Positions 1 to 7,321 of a stretch of DNA of 11,788 nt are shown here, one piece after another. Position 1 is the first letter of the stretch, and every line of letters starts with the position of its first letter. Below the pieces are notes generated by a model. The model was not told the DNA's origin and did no database searches. It saw only the letters and a list, made by a program, of their open reading frames with translations. The DNA comes from CAZWRK01 sp964635875. GTDB taxonomy: Bacteria > Pseudomonadota > Gammaproteobacteria > Burkholderiales > Aquaspirillaceae. The translations under genes and the position numbers were made by a program. The stretch is taken from contig CAZWRK010000124.1 in NCBI GenBank assembly GCA_964635875.1, forward strand, positions 1 through 11,788, in the 5' to 3' direction.

Positions 1-143
1 GAACCTATCAAATAAGACAGCGCTTATCCTACCCCAGCCCCTCGCCCCTGCCTATGCCTCATTCAAGCGATCTCAGCACGAATAAAGCCCCCGTCACAAC
101 CGACATGCCTTTGCATACCGCTAGGCAAAACAGGCCAAAACCC

Positions 144-1607
144 TCAAGGCGTCACCAGAGCAGATTCCTCGATTCTTGGAAACTGTAATTGCACCAATAA
201 CCCGCCTAATTGCGGGCCGTCGTGCAGGTGAATGTGGATATCGTGCAAACGGCAAATGTCTTTCACGATCGCCAAACCAAGCCCACTCCCACCTGCGACG
301 GCATCAGGCAGTTGGTGAAAGCGCTCAAATACGGCCTCGCGCTGATCTTCTGGAATGCCACAACCGCTATCCTCAATTTCACAAATACAGCCCCGATCAT
401 CACCTTCAGCCGCGTCGTATACGCGCAACGTAATCACGCCATGATTCGGCGTGTAGCGAAGCGCATTATCGAGCAAATTCAGCAAAACCTCTTCGATCAG
501 CATTTGTTTGCCGCACACGGGGGCGCTGGCGTCACGACAACGATTTTCGACGCCCAAATCAATCCCTTTCGCCTTTGCGCTGCCCCACTTTGCCATCACC
601 GATCTTTCGATGCTTTCCAGCAAAGAAAACAGCGGCAGTGGCCGATCGCGCCGTAATTGATGGCTGCCTGAATCCATCTTGGCAAGTAGTAAAAGTTGGT
701 TCGTCAAACGCGTGGTTTTGGTCAGCATTTTTTTCAACGCCATCAAACTCTCGCGCATCACCTCTGGGCGATCCTCACGCAAGGCGTGCTCGGCCTGCGT
801 GGTCATGACCGCCAAAGGGGTGCGCAATTGATGCGATGCGTCTGCCGCAAAACGCTGATAGCGCATCAGTAATTGCGCCAACCGATGGCGATATTGGTTA
901 ATGGCATCCACCAGCGGGAGCAGCTCGCGATCAATATTCGCGACGTTGATATCACTCTGATCAGTCGGTCCTCTGCTTGAGACCTCGCGCCCAAGCTGGC
1001 GAATTGGGCGCAAAATACGAAACAACGCCAACGCAACAAAGCCCAGAGCAAATAGCACCAGCAAGCCCTGTCCCAGCAAGGTGTAGTTCAACACGCGGCG
1101 GGTCAGAAACTGGCGAGCCTCGGTGGTTTCAGCCACTTCAACACGCGCAATCCCCTGCAAGCCATCTTCCACCACAATTTTGAAAAATGTCGCCATCCGA
1201 ATCGGCTTACCACGATAGATATCGTTATGAAAATGAACCAATGCCGGATACAACTCACTGCGCGGCGTATTGGGCGGCATCGCCGGTAAATCCACATAGC
1301 CCGCTAAAAATCGGCCATTGAGATCACTAATCCGATAGAACATCTGGCCGCGGTTGTCGTACTCAAAATTATCTAAAGCGACATAGGGAATATCGACATG
1401 CAGCTGCTGATTCTGGACCGTCACCTTTTCAGCAATCACCCGCGCCGAGGCCAATAAGGTGCGGTCGTAGGCCATATTGGCGGCGGCACTGCTAATTTGA
1501 TAAGCCACGATCGTGTTAATGATCCAAAGCAAAAGCAGCGGCAAGAGCAGCCAGCGGGCAAACCGCCCCAACAAACTATGACGCGCAAACAGGGCACTAG
1601 AAGGCAT
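144..1607 (-). CDS. tctE: Sensor histidine kinase TctE of the tricarboxylate two-component system
   Basis: Inner-membrane histidine kinase of about 487 residues that should phosphorylate the adjacent TctD. Visible parts in order: a hydrophobic segment at about 19-36; a periplasmic region at about 37-171, as expected for the 2CSK_N sensor domain of this family; a second membrane segment at about 172-196; an H-box with the phospho-accepting His at about 257 (ASHQLRTPL); an N-box near 375-379 (NLLDNALRYTP); G1 DSGCGIP near 411; and G2 GGSGLGL near 437. All catalytic boxes look intact. I chose the ATG at 1607 because a GGAAG ribosome site lies 6 nt before it and the start overlaps the tctD stop by 11 bp, suggesting translational coupling. 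The frame is open further upstream to 1703, but that would bury the start deep inside tctD. The ligand is inferred to be citrate or a related tricarboxylate, from the divergent tctCBA operon. Confidence 0.9.
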   Translation of the reverse strand: MPSSALFARHSLLGRFARWLLLPLLLLWIINTIVAYQISSAAANMAYDRTLLASARVIAEKVTVQNQQLHVDIPYVALDNFEYDNRGQMFYRISDLNGRFLAGYVDLPAMPPNTPRSELYPALVHFHNDIYRGKPIRMATFFKIVVEDGLQGIARVEVAETTEARQFLTRRVLNYTLLGQGLLVLFALGFVALALFRILRPIRQLGREVSSRGPTDQSDINVANIDRELLPLVDAINQYRHRLAQLLMRYQRFAADASHQLRTPLAVMTTQAEHALREDRPEVMRESLMALKKMLTKTTRLTNQLLLLAKMDSGSHQLRRDRPLPLFSLLESIERSVMAKWGSAKAKGIDLGVENRCRDASAPVCGKQMLIEEVLLNLLDNALRYTPNHGVITLRVYDAAEGDDRGCICEIEDSGCGIPEDQREAVFERFHQLPDAVAGGSGLGLAIVKDICRLHDIHIHLHDGPQLGGLLVQLQFPRIEESALVTP

Positions 1608-2271
1608 TGCGCACTTCCAATAGATAACCCAAACCGCGCAAAGTGGTAATACAGCACAGGCTGCCATCGAGCTTTTTGCGCAACCGAGAGATATAGACTT
1701 CAATCGCCTCAGGATTCACCTCGTCATCCATCCCGAACACCTGATTAAACAAGCGCTCTCGATTCAGAGGATGACCGCTGTGCTTCATGAGCGCCGCCAA
1801 TACCAGCTGCTCTCGGCGTGTCAAAACCAGCAGTTTCCCCCCCAACTCAAAATACTGTTCAACGGGGTGATAACGCAGGTCGCCGCAGCTTAACCATGTG
1901 CTTTCATGGCCACGGTGGCGACGCAACAACGCCTTAATTCGCGCTTCCAGCTCGTCGAGTTCAAACGGTTTGACCAGATAATCATCCGCGCCCATTTCCA
2001 AACCACGCACTTTATCGGACAAGCCCCCCCGCGCAGTCAGCACCAAAACGGGCAACGTTTGTTTTCTGGCGCGCAAGCGCTGCAAAATCGCCTCGCCGGA
2101 CAAACGAGGCAAATTCATATCCAAAATCGCGAGGTCGTATTGCTCGCGCTTCAAGGCAAAGTCTGCATCTAGACCATCGGCAATGGTGTCGACGACATAG
2201 CCCGCGGCAACCAATGCGCGGGTCAACCAGAGAGCCAATTCAGGCTGATCTTCAATCAGAATGATGCGCAT
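1597..2271 (-). CDS. tctD: OmpR/PhoB-family response regulator TctD
   Basis: Cytoplasmic two-component response regulator of 224 residues, a normal length for the family. The receiver domain (about 1-118) shows the acidic pair E7/D8, phospho-acceptor D51 in LAILDMNLP, T79 in LVLTAR and K101 in YLVKPF. The C-terminal half is a winged-helix DNA-binding domain, with LTRREQLVLAALM and the recognition region EVYISRLRKKL, followed by the wing ending TLRGLGYLL. The ATG at 2271 gives the canonical N-terminus MRIILIEDQ and has AGAGA 5 nt upstream. The reading frame stays open to 2400, but those extra residues are not family-like. It is the first gene of the tctDE unit and diverges from tctC across a 177-bp gap. 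By homology with the Salmonella TctD system it should activate tctCBA. Assignment to tricarboxylates rests on genome context. Confidence 0.9.
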   Translation of the reverse strand: MRIILIEDQPELALWLTRALVAAGYVVDTIADGLDADFALKREQYDLAILDMNLPRLSGEAILQRLRARKQTLPVLVLTARGGLSDKVRGLEMGADDYLVKPFELDELEARIKALLRRHRGHESTWLSCGDLRYHPVEQYFELGGKLLVLTRREQLVLAALMKHSGHPLNRERLFNQVFGMDDEVNPEAIEVYISRLRKKLDGSLCCITTLRGLGYLLEVRNAF

Positions 2272-2319
2272 GTTGTCTCTATTTAGGCTCTGAACACAAT
2301 GTGACAGGTTGATGAAAGT

Positions 2320-2341
2320 AGTTGTGATTATGATCACCGAG
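2320..2341. promoter_or_regulatory. CRP-like binding site between tctD and tctC
   Basis: The core reads TGTGA-TTATGA-TCACC, a match at 9 of 10 conserved core bases to the enterobacterial CRP consensus TGTGA-N6-TCACA. The inner T and A flanking the arms (TGTGAT/ATCAC) are also kept. It is centred at 2330.5, about 60 bp before the tctD start and 118 bp before the tctC start, so it could serve either or both divergent genes. Salmonella tricarboxylate transport is reported to be catabolite-controlled, so a CRP/Vfr-type regulator is plausible. I could not fix a convincing -35/-10 pair for either gene, so the mode of action is unknown. Confidence 0.5.
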
Positions 2342-2448
2342 CCGTCACAAAGTATGACGTCCTCGGAGAAAGCGTTGCCCCATGCACGCCTGCGTGTCAA
2401 TAGCAGACCGCCCGAGTCGCAATGAAACCAATAAAGAGGAGATACACC

Positions 2449-3429
2449 ATGTCGATCGTTCGTCGTCTTGCCATCGCCAGCAGCACCGGCCTCCTGCTAC
2501 TCGCAGCAGCCAGCGCCCACGCCCAACCCCCTCGCCCAGAATGTATTGCGCCAGCCAAACCGGGGGGCGGCTTTGATCTCACATGCAAATTAGCGCAATC
2601 GGCGCTCATGGAAAGCAAACAACTCACCAATCCAATGCGTGTGGTGTATATGCCCGGTGGCATTGGCGCGGTGGCTTACAACACCATCGTGGCGCAACGG
2701 CCCTCCGATGAAAATGCGATTGTGGCGTTTTCCAGCGGCTCTTTGCTCAATCTTGCACAAGGCAAATTCGGTAAATATAACGTGAACGATGTACGCTGGT
2801 TAGCCGCGATTGGTGCCGATTACGGCATGATTTCCGTGCGCGCGGACTCGCCGTATAAATCGCTCAAAGACCTCGCGACCGCGCTCAAAGCCGATCCAAC
2901 CAAAGTGGTCTTTGGAGCCGGCGGAACCGTCGGCAGCCAAGATTGGATGAAGACCGCGCTGATTGCGAAAAAAGCCGGTGTTGCCCCGCAGCAAATGCGC
3001 TATGTCGCTTTTGAAGGCGGGGGCGAAGTCACCACCGCACTCCTCGGCGGCCATATTCAAGCAGCTTCTGGCGACTTAAGCGAAGCCGTCCCAATGCTGG
3101 AAGCGGGCAAAATTCGCATTCTTGCAGTGTTAGCGAATGAACGCATGCCCGGCGCACTAAACAAAATCCCAACGGCGAAAGAACAAGGATTCGACCTCAA
3201 CTGGCCGATCATTAGAGGCTTCTATGTTGGCCCGAAAGTCAGCAATGAGCAGTACGCCTTCTGGGAACAAGCCTTCAAGAAAAGCATGGCCACGCCAGAG
3301 TTTGCCAAGCTGCGTGCAAACCGTGACCTCTTCCCGTTCAGCATGACGGGTGCCGCACTGGACACGTATATCAAGCGCCAAGTCAAAGAATACCAAGACC
3401 TCGCGGCCGAATTCAGCCTCGTGCATTAA
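2449..3429 (+). CDS. tctC: TctC, periplasmic tricarboxylate-binding protein (Bug family)
   Basis: Extracytoplasmic solute-binding subunit of the TTT transporter, 326 residues, the usual length for Bug-family proteins. The N-terminus is a classic Sec signal peptide: RR at 5-6, a hydrophobic core at about 13-21, and likely cleavage after AHA at 25, before Q26. The mature protein begins with the ligand-loop motif ECIAPAKPGGGFDLTCK (31-47), which from memory closely resembles Salmonella TctC rather than generic Bug proteins. This supports citrate/tricarboxylate as ligand. I chose the ATG at 2449 because AGGAG lies 7 nt upstream. An in-frame ATG at 2422 would add nine residues before the signal peptide and lacks a comparable ribosome site. 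It is the first gene of tctCBA and is followed by a hairpin that may let it be made in excess over the membrane subunits. Confidence 0.93.
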   Translation: MSIVRRLAIASSTGLLLLAAASAHAQPPRPECIAPAKPGGGFDLTCKLAQSALMESKQLTNPMRVVYMPGGIGAVAYNTIVAQRPSDENAIVAFSSGSLLNLAQGKFGKYNVNDVRWLAAIGADYGMISVRADSPYKSLKDLATALKADPTKVVFGAGGTVGSQDWMKTALIAKKAGVAPQQMRYVAFEGGGEVTTALLGGHIQAASGDLSEAVPMLEAGKIRILAVLANERMPGALNKIPTAKEQGFDLNWPIIRGFYVGPKVSNEQYAFWEQAFKKSMATPEFAKLRANRDLFPFSMTGAALDTYIKRQVKEYQDLAAEFSLVH

Positions 3430-3461
3430 ACCGCCGGATTGTTTTTGACCCTCGTTCCTCT

Positions 3462-3494
3462 GACTGGGCGACACATCTGCTCACCCAGTCTTTT
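3462..3494 (+). terminator. Intercistronic hairpin with T-run between tctC and tctB
   Basis: GACTGGG (3462-3468) pairs perfectly with CCCAGTC (3484-3490). Two further pairs are possible past one mismatch (GA with TC). The loop is about 9-15 nt and the stem is followed directly by TTTT. It sits in the 91-bp gap between tctC and tctB. The short T-run suggests a partial terminator or a 3'-end stabiliser of the tctC message rather than a full stop. Such elements are common after the binding-protein gene of transport operons. Confidence 0.6.
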
Positions 3495-3520
3495 CCCGAC
3501 ACCTTGAGAGGCTGTACCCG

Positions 3521-3952
3521 ATGAGCGACCGCATTTTTGCCGCCGTTTGGCTAATGGTTTGCCTGCTGTTAATGATCGTGGGCTGGAGTATCCAGTCTGA
3601 GTTTTCGTACGAACCGGTCGGGCCGCGCGCCTACCCGCTGTTAATTTTGGGGTTAATGACCCTCTGCTCGGGCGCAATTTTGCTGCGCCACGGCGAAGCG
3701 ATCGACTGGCCGCACAAACCTGTGCTCGCACGAATTGCCCTGATGGTCTTGGCGTTGTTGATTTATTCACTGGTGTTCGAATGGCTCGGCTTTGCAATGG
3801 CAACAGCACTCATGTCCATCGCAATTGGTCGGCTTTTTGACGGCAAGTGGCCGCATTGCGTGATCGCAGGTGCCGCACTGGGCACAGGACTGTTTTTCTT
3901 CTTTGACCGGCTACTGGATGTCCCGTTGCCAGTCGGTTTGATCTTTGCGTAA
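3521..3952 (+). CDS. tctB: TctB, small membrane subunit of the TTT transporter
   Basis: Small hydrophobic protein of 143 residues with about four predicted membrane segments (roughly 5-24, 37-56, 70-100 as one or two spans, and 113-135). This is typical of TctB-family proteins, which are poorly conserved in sequence but constant in size and position. The recognisable conserved stretch is EPVGPRAYPLLI after the first span. A GAGAGG ribosome site lies 9 nt before the ATG. It is placed between tctC and tctA, and its TAA overlaps the AAGGG ribosome site of tctA 8 nt before that start, so the two are probably translated together. Role by family: it pairs with TctA in the inner membrane to accept substrate delivered by TctC. 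Its exact function in the complex is not known. Confidence 0.88.
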   Translation: MSDRIFAAVWLMVCLLLMIVGWSIQSEFSYEPVGPRAYPLLILGLMTLCSGAILLRHGEAIDWPHKPVLARIALMVLALLIYSLVFEWLGFAMATALMSIAIGRLFDGKWPHCVIAGAALGTGLFFFFDRLLDVPLPVGLIFA

Positions 3953-3960
3953 GGGTCATC

Positions 3961-5496
3961 ATGGATACATTTGCTCATCTCGCTACCGGTTTTACGGTCG
4001 CCTTTCGTATTGAAAACCTTGTCGTGGCCTTATTGGGTTCTTTTATCGGCACCATCGTCGGAATGCTGCCAGGACTAGGGCCGATTAATGGCGTGGCGAT
4101 TTTGTTGCCACTGGCGTTTGCGCTCAAACTCCCCCCCGAAACCGCACTGATTCTCTTAGCCGCGGTGTATATGGGCTGCGAATATGGCGGGCGAATTTCT
4201 TCGATCTTGCTGAATGTGCCGGGCGACGCGGGCGCGATCATGACCGCCCTCGACGGCAACCCGATGGCCAAACAGGGCAAGGCAGGGGTAGCGCTGTCGA
4301 TGTCGGCATGGGCATCGTTTGTCGGCTCGACCATCGCCATTTTGGGTTTGATTTTATTTGCGCCCCTCTTGGCCAACTGGTCGCTGGCATTCGGGCCCGC
4401 AGAATATTTCGCGCTCATGATTTTTGCTTTTGCCTGTCTTGCGGGCATGGTCGGCGATCAACCGCTCAAAACCGTTTTAGCATCGCTCATCGGTCTCTTC
4501 ATGGCCGTGGTCGGTGTCGATTCAAACTCGGGGGTGTACCGATTTACCTTCGACAGCATCCACCTTTCTGACGGCATCCAATTTATTGCGGTTGTGATTG
4601 GCTTCTTCTCGGTCAGTGAAGTGCTCCTCATGTTGGAACACACTCAGCGCGGCGGAAAAATCGTGAAGCAAACCGGTCGCCTGCTGTTCAATATGAAAGA
4701 ATTCATGATGACGATCGGCACGGTGCTGCGATCATCGGTCATGGGGTTCTTTATTGGTGTGCTCCCCGGTGCGGGCGCAACCGTCGCCAGTGCAATGGCT
4801 TATATGACGACCAAGCGCATGCATGAAAAAGAAGGGCGTTTTGGCGATGGCGACATCCGTGGGGTTGCTGCACCGGAAGCCGCTAATAATGCATCCGCCT
4901 GCGGTTCGTTTGTCCCCATGCTTACGCTAGGCATTCCCGGTTCTGGTACCACCGCAGTGATGGTCGGCGCACTCTCGCTGTACAACATTACCCCCGGCCC
5001 ACTGCTCTTCACCCAACAACCAGAAATCGTTTGGGGCTTAATTGCGGCTCTGTTGCTCGCAAACGTCATGCTATTAGTGATGAACATCCCATTGGTTGGC
5101 GTGTTCTCTCGGATGCTGTCGATGCCTAACTTTGTCCTCGTGCCGGGCATTGCGGCGGTCAGCACGGTGGGCGTGTATGCCGTGCATTCGACCTCTTTTG
5201 ATTTGGTCTTGATGGTGGGACTCGGGGTATTTGGCTACCTTTTGCGCAAAATGAACTTTCCGATGTCATCGCTGATTCTGGGGTTTGTGCTGGGCGAAAT
5301 GCTGGAACAAAACCTACGCCGCGCACTCTCAATCTCTAACGGAGAAATCGGCATCCTATTCGAAAGCCCGATTACGATCGGACTGTGGGTCTTGGCCGTT
5401 GCCATGCTGGTGATTCCGCCCCTGTTGCGCCGCCGTAAAACGGCCCCCGCAGTAAAGGCAGTAGAGGTCGCCGCAACCGAGGCCTCAACCGCTTAA
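3961..5496 (+). CDS. tctA: TctA, large membrane subunit of the TTT transporter
   Basis: Large inner-membrane permease subunit of 511 residues with many hydrophobic segments (around 11-12 by eye), matching the usual TctA length of about 500. Two related conserved glycine/proline loops are visible: GMLPGLGP at 34-41 in the N-terminal half and GVLPGAGA at 266-273 in the second half, consistent with an internally duplicated permease. A third family motif, GIPGSGTT, lies at 324-331. The C-terminal tail is short, with RRRK followed by an Ala/Glu-rich end. By family, TctABC imports tricarboxylates such as citrate using the ion gradient, with TctC as the obligate receptor. It is the last gene of the operon and an intrinsic terminator follows 33 bp after the stop. 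No truncation is seen. Confidence 0.93.
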   Translation: MDTFAHLATGFTVAFRIENLVVALLGSFIGTIVGMLPGLGPINGVAILLPLAFALKLPPETALILLAAVYMGCEYGGRISSILLNVPGDAGAIMTALDGNPMAKQGKAGVALSMSAWASFVGSTIAILGLILFAPLLANWSLAFGPAEYFALMIFAFACLAGMVGDQPLKTVLASLIGLFMAVVGVDSNSGVYRFTFDSIHLSDGIQFIAVVIGFFSVSEVLLMLEHTQRGGKIVKQTGRLLFNMKEFMMTIGTVLRSSVMGFFIGVLPGAGATVASAMAYMTTKRMHEKEGRFGDGDIRGVAAPEAANNASACGSFVPMLTLGIPGSGTTAVMVGALSLYNITPGPLLFTQQPEIVWGLIAALLLANVMLLVMNIPLVGVFSRMLSMPNFVLVPGIAAVSTVGVYAVHSTSFDLVLMVGLGVFGYLLRKMNFPMSSLILGFVLGEMLEQNLRRALSISNGEIGILFESPITIGLWVLAVAMLVIPPLLRRRKTAPAVKAVEVAATEASTA

Positions 5497-5529
5497 TAGC
5501 AGCAGCCTCCTCATGTCTGTCTGTCACTC

Positions 5530-5563
5530 GCCCTCTTGTGCCTTGTACAAGAGGGCTTTTTTT
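5530..5563 (+). terminator. Intrinsic terminator of the tctCBA operon
   Basis: A perfect 10-bp stem, GCCCTCTTGT (5530-5539) with ACAAGAGGGC (5547-5556), closes a 7-nt loop. Seven T residues follow (5557-5563). The polarity fits plus-strand transcripts from tctA. There is no T-run in the other direction, so the convergent aminotransferase gene, whose stop is only 6 bp away, does not get an equally good terminator here. Confidence 0.93.
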
Positions 5564-5569
5564 GGAGGC

Positions 5570-6721
5570 CTACCGGTGTTCCCGCAGCAACTTCGCCAAG
5601 CGCGCCACCCCGATCTGCATCTGTTCGGCTGAAGCGTGGCTAAAATTCAAGCGAAGCGTACCGCTCGCGCTTGGGCGCTCAGGGTAAAACGGCTCTCCGG
5701 GCATAAACGCCAACCCCGATTCAAGCGCCGGTTTCAGTAGCTGGCGGGTGTCGATCTTGTGTTTCAACGTCAGCCAGAAAAACAAGCCCCCCACCGGCAA
5801 GACCCAATCAGCCATTTCGCCAAGCTCGGTCTGCAGCGCAGCTTGCATCGCATCGCGCTTGTGCCGATAGCGCTCGGCCAACGCCTGCAAATGCGCGTCG
5901 TAGCCGCCCGATTGCAAGGTTTGCAAGGTCAGCCATTGCCCTAGGCGATTGGTATGCAAATCGCTGGCTTGCTTCAGGCGCAGCAAATGACCAAACAGCA
6001 CCGGCGAAGCGATCAAATAGCCGACCCGCAAACCGGGGGCGAGAGTTTTAGAAAAGGTACCCAAATACACCCACGCATCTTCCGGCCCCATGTCCGCACA
6101 AATCGGCCGCCGATCGACCGCCTCATAAGCGAGTTCGCGATAAGGATCATCCTCGATCAGTGGCACACGCGCCGCTTTCAGCAGATCGGCCATCGCCCGC
6201 CGTTTCTCTGCGGAATAACAGCTGGCCGAGGGGTTTTGAAAGGTCGGGATCAGATACGCAAATGCCGCATCACGGGCTGCCAAAGCTTGCGCCAAATCGG
6301 CGACCTCGACCCCATCAGGGCGCACCGGCAGGCCCGTGATATCCGCGCCAAAAAATTGAAATGACTGCAAAGCCGCAAGATAAGTCGGCGATTCGGTGAT
6401 AATTGGCGTCTCTGGATCAATAAACAGCTTGGAAACCAGATCAATGCCTTGCTGCGAACCCGATAAAATCAAAACGTCTTGCGCTTCGCAGCGGATGCCC
6501 ATCGTCTGCGCCCGTGCAGCAATCGCCTCTCGCAACGCCATTTCGCCTTCGCTGGGGCCGTATTGCGCCAAAGACACTGGCGCATCAAACGAAGTCGGCC
6601 ACATCAAGGTGTCGGGGTCGGGCAAGCCGCCCGCAAACGAAATCACGCCTGGCTGCTGTGCGGCCGCCAAAATATCGCGAATCAAAGAAGAGGTGAGGCG
6701 TTCAACGCGGCGAGACAGCAT
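5570..6721 (-). CDS. PLP-dependent aminotransferase, class I/II (2-aminoadipate/LysN-like)
   Basis: Fold-type I aminotransferase of 383 residues. It begins like the aminotransferase half of MocR/LysN proteins (SFAGGLPDP at about 28-36) but has no N-terminal GntR helix-turn-helix. The PLP Schiff-base lysine is K225 in GTFSKTLAPGLRVGY. Other family signatures are SGSQQGIDLV, PTFQNPSA and IEDDPYREL (the Asp that pairs with the PLP ring nitrogen), and a C-terminal LRLNFSHAS with the carboxylate-binding Arg. I chose the ATG at 6721 because AAGGA lies 8 nt upstream. A TTG two codons earlier would sit only 2 nt from that site. It is divergent from a MarR-type regulator, which may control it. Amino donor and acceptor cannot be read from sequence: 2-aminoadipate, aromatic or branched-chain substrates are all possible. 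Confidence 0.85.
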   Translation of the reverse strand: MLSRRVERLTSSLIRDILAAAQQPGVISFAGGLPDPDTLMWPTSFDAPVSLAQYGPSEGEMALREAIAARAQTMGIRCEAQDVLILSGSQQGIDLVSKLFIDPETPIITESPTYLAALQSFQFFGADITGLPVRPDGVEVADLAQALAARDAAFAYLIPTFQNPSASCYSAEKRRAMADLLKAARVPLIEDDPYRELAYEAVDRRPICADMGPEDAWVYLGTFSKTLAPGLRVGYLIASPVLFGHLLRLKQASDLHTNRLGQWLTLQTLQSGGYDAHLQALAERYRHKRDAMQAALQTELGEMADWVLPVGGLFFWLTLKHKIDTRQLLKPALESGLAFMPGEPFYPERPSASGTLRLNFSHASAEQMQIGVARLAKLLREHR

Positions 6722-6723
6722 GA

Positions 6724-6753
6724 TCAAGTTCCTTATTAGGACAATAAACTTGA
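6724..6753. repeat. Inverted repeats in the aminotransferase/marR gap, candidate operator
   Basis: TCAAGTT (6724-6730) is the exact inverse of AACTTGA (6747-6753). Nested between them is TTATT-aggac-AATAA (6733-6747), a 15-bp dyad of the size bound by MarR dimers. A further TTGAC-type arm occurs inverted as GTCAA at 6781-6785. The position over the aminotransferase leader and the -35 area of the marR gene fits autoregulation and control of the neighbour. Binding is inferred only. Confidence 0.35.
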
Positions 6754-6761
6754 CCTATAAT
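6733..6761 (+). promoter_or_regulatory. Predicted promoter of the MarR-family gene
   Basis: A perfect -10 hexamer TATAAT lies at 6756-6761. At 17-bp spacing the -35 would be TTATTA (6733-6738), which is weak. The expected transcript start near 6768 gives a leader of about 19 nt that contains AGGAAA (6771-6776). This layout decides the start codon, because the upstream in-frame ATG at 6760 falls inside the -10 box. Confidence 0.5.
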
Positions 6762-6785
6762 GCAAAAAACAGGAAAACAAGTCAA
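6757..6785 (-). promoter_or_regulatory. Predicted promoter of the aminotransferase gene
   Basis: On the minus strand TTGACT (complement of 6780-6785) is followed after 17 bp by CATTAT (complement of 6757-6762), a 5/6 and 4/6 match to the sigma-70 boxes. Transcription would start near 6750 and give a leader of about 29 nt with AAGGA before the ATG at 6721. Its -10 shares five bases with the -10 of the divergent marR promoter. Confidence 0.5.
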
Positions 6786-6786
6786 T

Positions 6787-7248
6787 ATGATTGACCTAAA
6801 CAACGCACCCGAACTCGACGAATCACTCGAACTCTTTTTTTACGCCTTTCGCAACTTCACCGCCCTGCCCGATCAAATGCTCGCGCAACGCGGTTTACAG
6901 CGCGTCCACCATCGGATTTTGTTTTTTGTCGGCCGCTATCCGGCGTTAAGCGTCAACCAACTGCTCACGATTTTGGCCGTCAGTAAACAGGCGCTGAACA
7001 CCCCGCTGCGGCAATTGGTTGAACAAGGCTATGTCGAGAGCCGCACCGCAGAGAACGACCGGCGGATGCGTGAACTGCGCCTCACGGCGAGCGGAGAAGA
7101 GCTACTGGGCGCACTCAACCATGCCCAGCGCCACTTTGTCGGCTCGGTGTTTACCGATGTCGGCGAAGAAGGTCAACAAACATGGAATGCGATCATGCGC
7201 CGCATGGCCGAGATGCCAACCCCTGCGGCAGATCCCGCCACCGATTAA
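6787..7248 (+). CDS. MarR-family transcriptional regulator
   Basis: Winged-helix regulator of 153 residues, normal for MarR proteins. The helix-turn-helix spans about 54-78 (LSVNQLLTILAVSKQALN, then TPLRQLVEQGYV). The wing carries the hallmark D91-R92-R93 followed by RELRLTASG. Helical N- and C-terminal parts would form the dimer interface. I chose the ATG at 6787 because the other in-frame ATG (6760) lies in the predicted -10 box. The ribosome site AGGAAA is somewhat far away, about 10-12 nt. The gene diverges from an aminotransferase across about 65 bp that carries overlapping promoters and inverted repeats, so autoregulation and control of the aminotransferase are likely. MarR proteins usually release DNA on binding a small ligand; the ligand here is unknown. 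Confidence 0.87.
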   Translation: MIDLNNAPELDESLELFFYAFRNFTALPDQMLAQRGLQRVHHRILFFVGRYPALSVNQLLTILAVSKQALNTPLRQLVEQGYVESRTAENDRRMRELRLTASGEELLGALNHAQRHFVGSVFTDVGEEGQQTWNAIMRRMAEMPTPAADPATD

Positions 7249-7257
7249 GGCTGGGCA

Positions 7258-7272
7258 CCACCATCGTGGTGG
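7258..7272. other. Short dyad after the marR gene
   Basis: CCACCA and TGGTGG form a 6-bp stem with a TCG loop in the 73-bp gap between the regulator and the DUF1456 gene. No T-run follows, so I do not call it a terminator. Read-through from the marR gene into the next gene remains possible. Confidence 0.25.
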
Positions 7273-7321
7273 CTGCGTTACACTGCGGACTCTCTTCATT
7301 ATTTGATGCAAAGACACCTTC

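Noticed and set aside
1..143. Possible terminator for tctDE (ATGC-CTTT-GCAT) and an ATAAG/CTTAT dyad
   Set aside because: The stems are only 4-5 bp with no T-run on the right strand. They are too weak to call.
1608..1703. Longer N-terminus for the tctE kinase
   Set aside because: It would overlap tctD by more than 100 bp and add Cys-rich residues not seen in the family. The ATG at 1607 has a GGAAG ribosome site.
2309..2334. TTGATG...TATGAT as a tctC promoter
   Set aside because: The spacing is only 14 bp and the -10 would lie within the CRP-like site, so it is not credible as a standard sigma-70 promoter.
6760..6786. Nine-residue N-terminal extension of the MarR protein
   Set aside because: The ATG at 6760 is inside the predicted TATAAT -10 box and has no ribosome site, so the ATG at 6787 is preferred.
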